DNA of 16,073 nucleotides from JBGOTP01 sp041476545. Its GTDB lineage: Bacteria; Acidobacteriota; Vicinamibacteria; Vicinamibacterales; CAVVIG01. Of this stretch, positions 13,032-16,073 are shown piece after piece. The notes under the pieces are model-generated. The model saw only the letters and a list, made by a program, of their open reading frames with translations. It had not been told where the DNA came from and ran no database searches. The stretch spans positions 1 through 16,073 of the forward strand of contig JBGOTP010000074.1 of NCBI GenBank assembly GCA_041476545.1, given 5' to 3'. Each line of letters opens with the position of its first letter. Position 1 is the stretch's first letter. The position numbers and the translations under genes were made by a program.

Positions 13032-14861
13032 TCAGCGTGACGCGGGCGGGGGCACGCGGCGCGTGGGCTGCCACGCGGGCGTGCCTTCCTCCCACTGGTT
13101 GTCGGTCAACTGCTGCAGATTCGATCCGTCGTACCGCATGACGAAGATCTCGCCGTACGGCTGCGGCGCGTCGGTGTACGTCATCTCGTCCTTGAAGCCC
13201 ATGCGCGTGGACGCAAAGACGATGTGCTCGCCGTCGGGCGACCACGCCATGTGCGCGTCGTTCCCGCGGCTGTGGGTGAGACGCTTCACGCCCGTGCCGT
13301 CCGGCTTGATCGTGTAGATCTCGTAGTCCCCATCGTCGAGCCGCGAAAACATGATCACATCGCCGCGCGGCGACCACAGCGGGAAATTGTCGTAGCCGTC
13401 CACGAGCGTTGTCACCTTGCCGGTGTCGACATCCATGATGCGGAGCCCCTCGCCCTCGGGTCCAAACGATCGGTAGACGACCCGTTTGCCGTCGGGCGAC
13501 ATCGACGGGAACCCGTTGTTGTTCGGGCCACGGGTCAGCTCGCGGTACCCGCTGCCGTCGGGACCCACCATGGCGATCTGAGCGCCGCCTTCGACGCGAT
13601 CCTCGGGTTCGAGAAACAGCCCATGGAAGCCGTTGAAGAACGCGTTGAAGATACCGATGCCGAAGATGATCCGATCGCCGCCGGGCGACCACTGCGGGCC
13701 GAGCACGTTGCGCGTCGGGTCGCGATAGACAACTTGTGTGGTGTCGCCGGCGACCGCCGCCACGCCGACACCCGCGCCCAACGCACCGGCGCCACCGCCG
13801 ACAAAGGCGTACCGATCGCCGGCCGGGCTGAACGATGGACCGGCCGAGGTCAGCGTCAGCTCGTATTCAGGATTGCGACTCCATGTCTTCACCCACGCTT
13901 TGCGTTGAAACGTCACGCGCTTGTGGAAGACCACGCGTGCGCCATCCGGCGCCCAGGCGGCCGTCCGGATCGCTCCCTTCGGCCCTCTTCGGCCGTCTGC
14001 GTAGAAGATGCCGGGATCATTGCCGTCCTTCCGGATGTACACGAGCGTGCCGTCCGCGATCACGGACGGGTTGAACTTCACGCCGGGACCGGCTCGCATG
14101 TCTGTCGATGTGTTCGTGGCGATGTCGATGGCGACGATCCGCGTGTCTTCAGGATGCTCGGCGACCGGGCGGCGGTTGTCGAGCGTCTGCTCCCCGGTCA
14201 TGCAGTACCCGATGACGCGACGACCGTCGGCGGTCCATTTGGGGCTGCCGCAGAAGCCGCCGTGTTCCGTGATGCGTTTCAACCCGGATCCGTCGGGACG
14301 AATGATGAAGAGGTCGGCGAGCTGCAGGTGCTCCCATCGGCCATGCGCAAACGGCAGGTTGCTCGCGCGATCCGAGGAGAAGGCAATCCATTTTCCGTCG
14401 GGCGACCACGCCGGCCGGAAATCGCCGCCAGGGCCGGAGGTCAACACCTTCGCACGCCGCGTTTGCAGGTCCAACGTCCAGAGATCGGCGGTGCCGCCGT
14501 TTCGTGTGCTGACAAAAACGACCTGCTTGCCGTCGGGCGAGAAGGCCGCTTGATCGTCGTAGGCCGGACTGTCGGTGAGTCGCTCCAGACCGCTGCCGTC
14601 GGCCCGCACGCGATACAGGTCCGCCGATCCGTTCCGCTCGGAGGTAAAGACGATGGACTGTCCGTCGGGCGACCAGGTCGCGTCGTAATCGGCGTCGGCG
14701 GGCGTGACGAGCGGCCGTTCGCCGGTGCCATCGGCCGCCGCGATAAACAGGCCGATCTGTCCCGGCTGAGGAAACACTCTGGCGAACACGATCTTCTGCG
14801 GTTCGGAACCGGCGACGACGGTTCCGAGCGCGGCACAGGCGATGAGCACGATGCGTTTCAT
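13032..14861 (-). CDS. Secreted TolB-like beta-propeller protein with PD40 repeats
   Basis: The 609-residue protein has a signal peptide (MKRIVLIACAALGTVVAG) and about ten PD40/WD40-like repeats (PF07676) of the type '..WSPDG..IVF.S.RNG...lY....dG': YDATWSPDGQSIVFTSERNG, AAFSPDGKQVVFVSTRNG, PAWSPDGKWIAFSSD, PQWSPGGDRIIFGI, PSMSPDGKRVVYRS, PLWSPRGDVIMFSR and MAWSPDGEHIVFASTRMG among them. Such proteins are periplasmic propellers; this one has no peptidase domain, so it is probably a binding or scaffold protein. A Gly/Ala-rich insert (GGGAGALGAGVGVAAVAG) interrupts the middle. I start at 14861 because GGAGG (14870-14874) lies 8 bases upstream; the ATG at 14879 would overlap that site. It lies 72 bp after the next propeller gene on the same strand, so they may be co-transcribed. 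Confidence 0.85.
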   Translation of the reverse strand: MKRIVLIACAALGTVVAGSEPQKIVFARVFPQPGQIGLFIAAADGTGERPLVTPADADYDATWSPDGQSIVFTSERNGSADLYRVRADGSGLERLTDSPAYDDQAAFSPDGKQVVFVSTRNGGTADLWTLDLQTRRAKVLTSGPGGDFRPAWSPDGKWIAFSSDRASNLPFAHGRWEHLQLADLFIIRPDGSGLKRITEHGGFCGSPKWTADGRRVIGYCMTGEQTLDNRRPVAEHPEDTRIVAIDIATNTSTDMRAGPGVKFNPSVIADGTLVYIRKDGNDPGIFYADGRRGPKGAIRTAAWAPDGARVVFHKRVTFQRKAWVKTWSRNPEYELTLTSAGPSFSPAGDRYAFVGGGAGALGAGVGVAAVAGDTTQVVYRDPTRNVLGPQWSPGGDRIIFGIGIFNAFFNGFHGLFLEPEDRVEGGAQIAMVGPDGSGYRELTRGPNNNGFPSMSPDGKRVVYRSFGPEGEGLRIMDVDTGKVTTLVDGYDNFPLWSPRGDVIMFSRLDDGDYEIYTIKPDGTGVKRLTHSRGNDAHMAWSPDGEHIVFASTRMGFKDEMTYTDAPQPYGEIFVMRYDGSNLQQLTDNQWEEGTPAWQPTRRVPPPASR

Positions 14862-14933
14862 CGGGGTGGCCTCCATCACGCCGTATTGTCCGCCGAAACG
14901 AATGAGCCGCGCGCTCGAATCGTCGTCGTCGGC

Positions 14934-16073
14934 TCAGCGAGCCTGGAGGGATAGCCGGAATGCGGCCATCTCCTCGCCATTGCGAACCAGCAGGACGTCG
15001 CCGACCAGCACCGGGTGGTTCCAGGTCTTGCTATCGAGCGCCGGGAACCGTGCGACCTCGGTGAACTTGTCTGGGGTCGCGCTGACCAGCGCGAGCTCAC
15101 CCTCCTCTGACAGCACGAGCAACACGTCCTGGTCGGGCAGTAGCACGAGCTGCCCGTTGCCGTAGCGCCCGCCCTTCCACTTGCGCTTGCCGTCCTGGAG
15201 GTCGATGCACGCGAGGATGTTGCCGTCGAAGCCGAAGGCATGGCCTTTGTGCACGACGAGGTCGTTGAAGATCGGTTTCAGCCCGTTCGACGTCCAGCGC
15301 TCGTTCACGGTCCATCCCCCGGGTCCGTGGCCAACCGTAATGCGACGCGTGCTTCCGCTGTCGCTGATGAGGACGTCGCCGTCGGCGGTCACGGCCGGCT
15401 GCACGATGGGGGAGAATGTCGACGCTGACAACGCGTGCTCCCAGAGCAGCGTGCCGCCCGCTGGCGCGACGCTGGTCGCGCCGGCCTCGCTCAGCAGAAG
15501 GATCTGCTCGACTCCCTCGATGCTAGCCAGATGTGGCGAGCTGTAGCCCGTTCCGTGAGCAGAACCGACCCAGCGCGGCTTGCCGGTGGCGAGATCGTAG
15601 GCCACAAGCTGGCTCGCGGCGGCGACGACGACCATGTCGTCGACGACCAGCGGCGAGCTCGAGAATCCCCACATCGGGACCTCCGTGCGGGTGTCGGACG
15701 CGACGTTGCGCGACCACACCACGGCGCCGTTACCGGCGTCCAGCGCGTTCAGGATTCCCGTTGCACCGAAGGTATAGACGCGGCCGTGGCTGAGGGTCGG
15801 CGTCGCGCGGGGCCCGGCACCGCCATTCGACTCCCAGAACCGGGTCGCGTCGCGGTGCATCCACACCGGCTTGCCGGTGGTCATGTTGTAGCAGGCGACG
15901 ATCTCGTCGTCACCTCGCTGTTCCTGCGTGTAGAGCAGGCCCCCGCGGACCGCGAAGGACGACCAGCCCGGTCCAATCGGCCGGCGCCAGAGTGGGACCG
16001 GAGGGTGCTTCGCCCAGTCCGTCTCGATCCGCACACCGCGCACGATGCCGTCGCGTTGAGGCCCGCGGAAGCC
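14934..16073 (-). CDS. PQQ-type beta-propeller protein (BamB/quinoprotein-like), 5' end outside window
   Basis: The visible 379 residues form a propeller of PQQ-like repeats, each closing with 'tGk..W': TTGKPVWMHRDATRFWESNG, NGAVVWSRNVAS, ATGKPRWVGSAHGTGYSSPH, GGTLLWEHALSAS and QDGKRKWKGGRYGNG. The frame stays open to the window edge and reads GFRGPQRDGIV there. FRGP.RDG is the usual beginning of secreted members of this group, so only the signal peptide and a few residues are missing. A GTG at 16043 is in frame but would cut off that conserved start. No catalytic quinoprotein residues (for example Cys-Cys or heme c motif) are seen, so a binding or scaffold role is likelier than alcohol oxidation. 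Same strand as and upstream of the PD40 protein. Confidence 0.82.
   Translation of the reverse strand, partial: GFRGPQRDGIVRGVRIETDWAKHPPVPLWRRPIGPGWSSFAVRGGLLYTQEQRGDDEIVACYNMTTGKPVWMHRDATRFWESNGGAGPRATPTLSHGRVYTFGATGILNALDAGNGAVVWSRNVASDTRTEVPMWGFSSSPLVVDDMVVVAAASQLVAYDLATGKPRWVGSAHGTGYSSPHLASIEGVEQILLLSEAGATSVAPAGGTLLWEHALSASTFSPIVQPAVTADGDVLISDSGSTRRITVGHGPGGWTVNERWTSNGLKPIFNDLVVHKGHAFGFDGNILACIDLQDGKRKWKGGRYGNGQLVLLPDQDVLLVLSEEGELALVSATPDKFTEVARFPALDSKTWNHPVLVGDVLLVRNGEEMAAFRLSLQAR

Noticed and set aside
13224..14954. Plus-strand frame of 576 codons opposite the PD40 gene
   Set aside because: Repetitive His/Arg/Val pattern produced by reading WSPDG repeats on the wrong strand; no start signal and no domain.
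1..16073. CRISPR array, rRNA genes, phage genes or attachment sites
   Set aside because: No regularly spaced repeats, rRNA stretches, integrase or phage structural genes were seen; the only repeated elements are the IS end, the 68-bp repeats and the heptamer block.

Overview
The window is high-GC bacterial DNA with dense genes and short gaps. The gene mix fits Acidobacteriota, perhaps Vicinamibacteria: a secreted PQQ-type sugar dehydrogenase, a two-domain cupredoxin, TolB/PD40 and PQQ-type beta-propeller proteins, a secreted VOC protein, and -10 boxes almost touching the start codon. This taxonomic call is an inference from gene style, not from a marker gene.

Layout. Positions 1-1133 hold the right part of an IS3-family insertion sequence on the minus strand (orfA plus a frameshifted orfB with a DDE core; the left end lies outside the window). 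It abuts a remnant of a different IS3-type orfA (1134-1289). About 750 bp of decayed DNA follows, with one copy of a 68-bp dispersed repeat and a possible remnant of an acetyltransferase-like gene. Positions 2042-8709 are a tight six-gene operon on the plus strand: a PqqD-family protein with an unusual conserved-looking tail, two GT2 glycosyltransferases, an NTP_transf_5-type nucleotidyltransferase-like protein, a single-chain ABC exporter, and a fusion of an HPr-kinase-like P-loop domain to a third GT2 domain. After it come the sugar dehydrogenase (8794-10170), a gap with TTCCTAA-type short repeats, a two-domain cupredoxin whose last residues come from the second copy of the 68-bp repeat (10522-11601), and a secreted VOC protein (11747-12226). 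On the minus strand lie an AbiEii-like nucleotidyltransferase (12251-12925), a ten-repeat PD40/TolB-like propeller (13032-14861) and a PQQ-type propeller running off the right edge (14934-16073).

The most interesting part is the operon. PqqD-like chaperone + HprK-like kinase + NTP_transf_5 protein + ABC exporter is the accessory set of phosphorylated/glycosylated lasso-type or related RiPP pathways and of the 'HPr-rel-A' type systems. However, no asparagine-synthetase-like cyclase, B2 leader protease or free precursor peptide gene is visible. My working model, an inference, is a peptide or small-protein modification system that phosphorylates, glycosylates and exports its product. The acidic tail of the PqqD protein is a candidate substrate or recognition segment. 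Missing enzymes would have to be encoded elsewhere, possibly to the left of the IS-scarred border.
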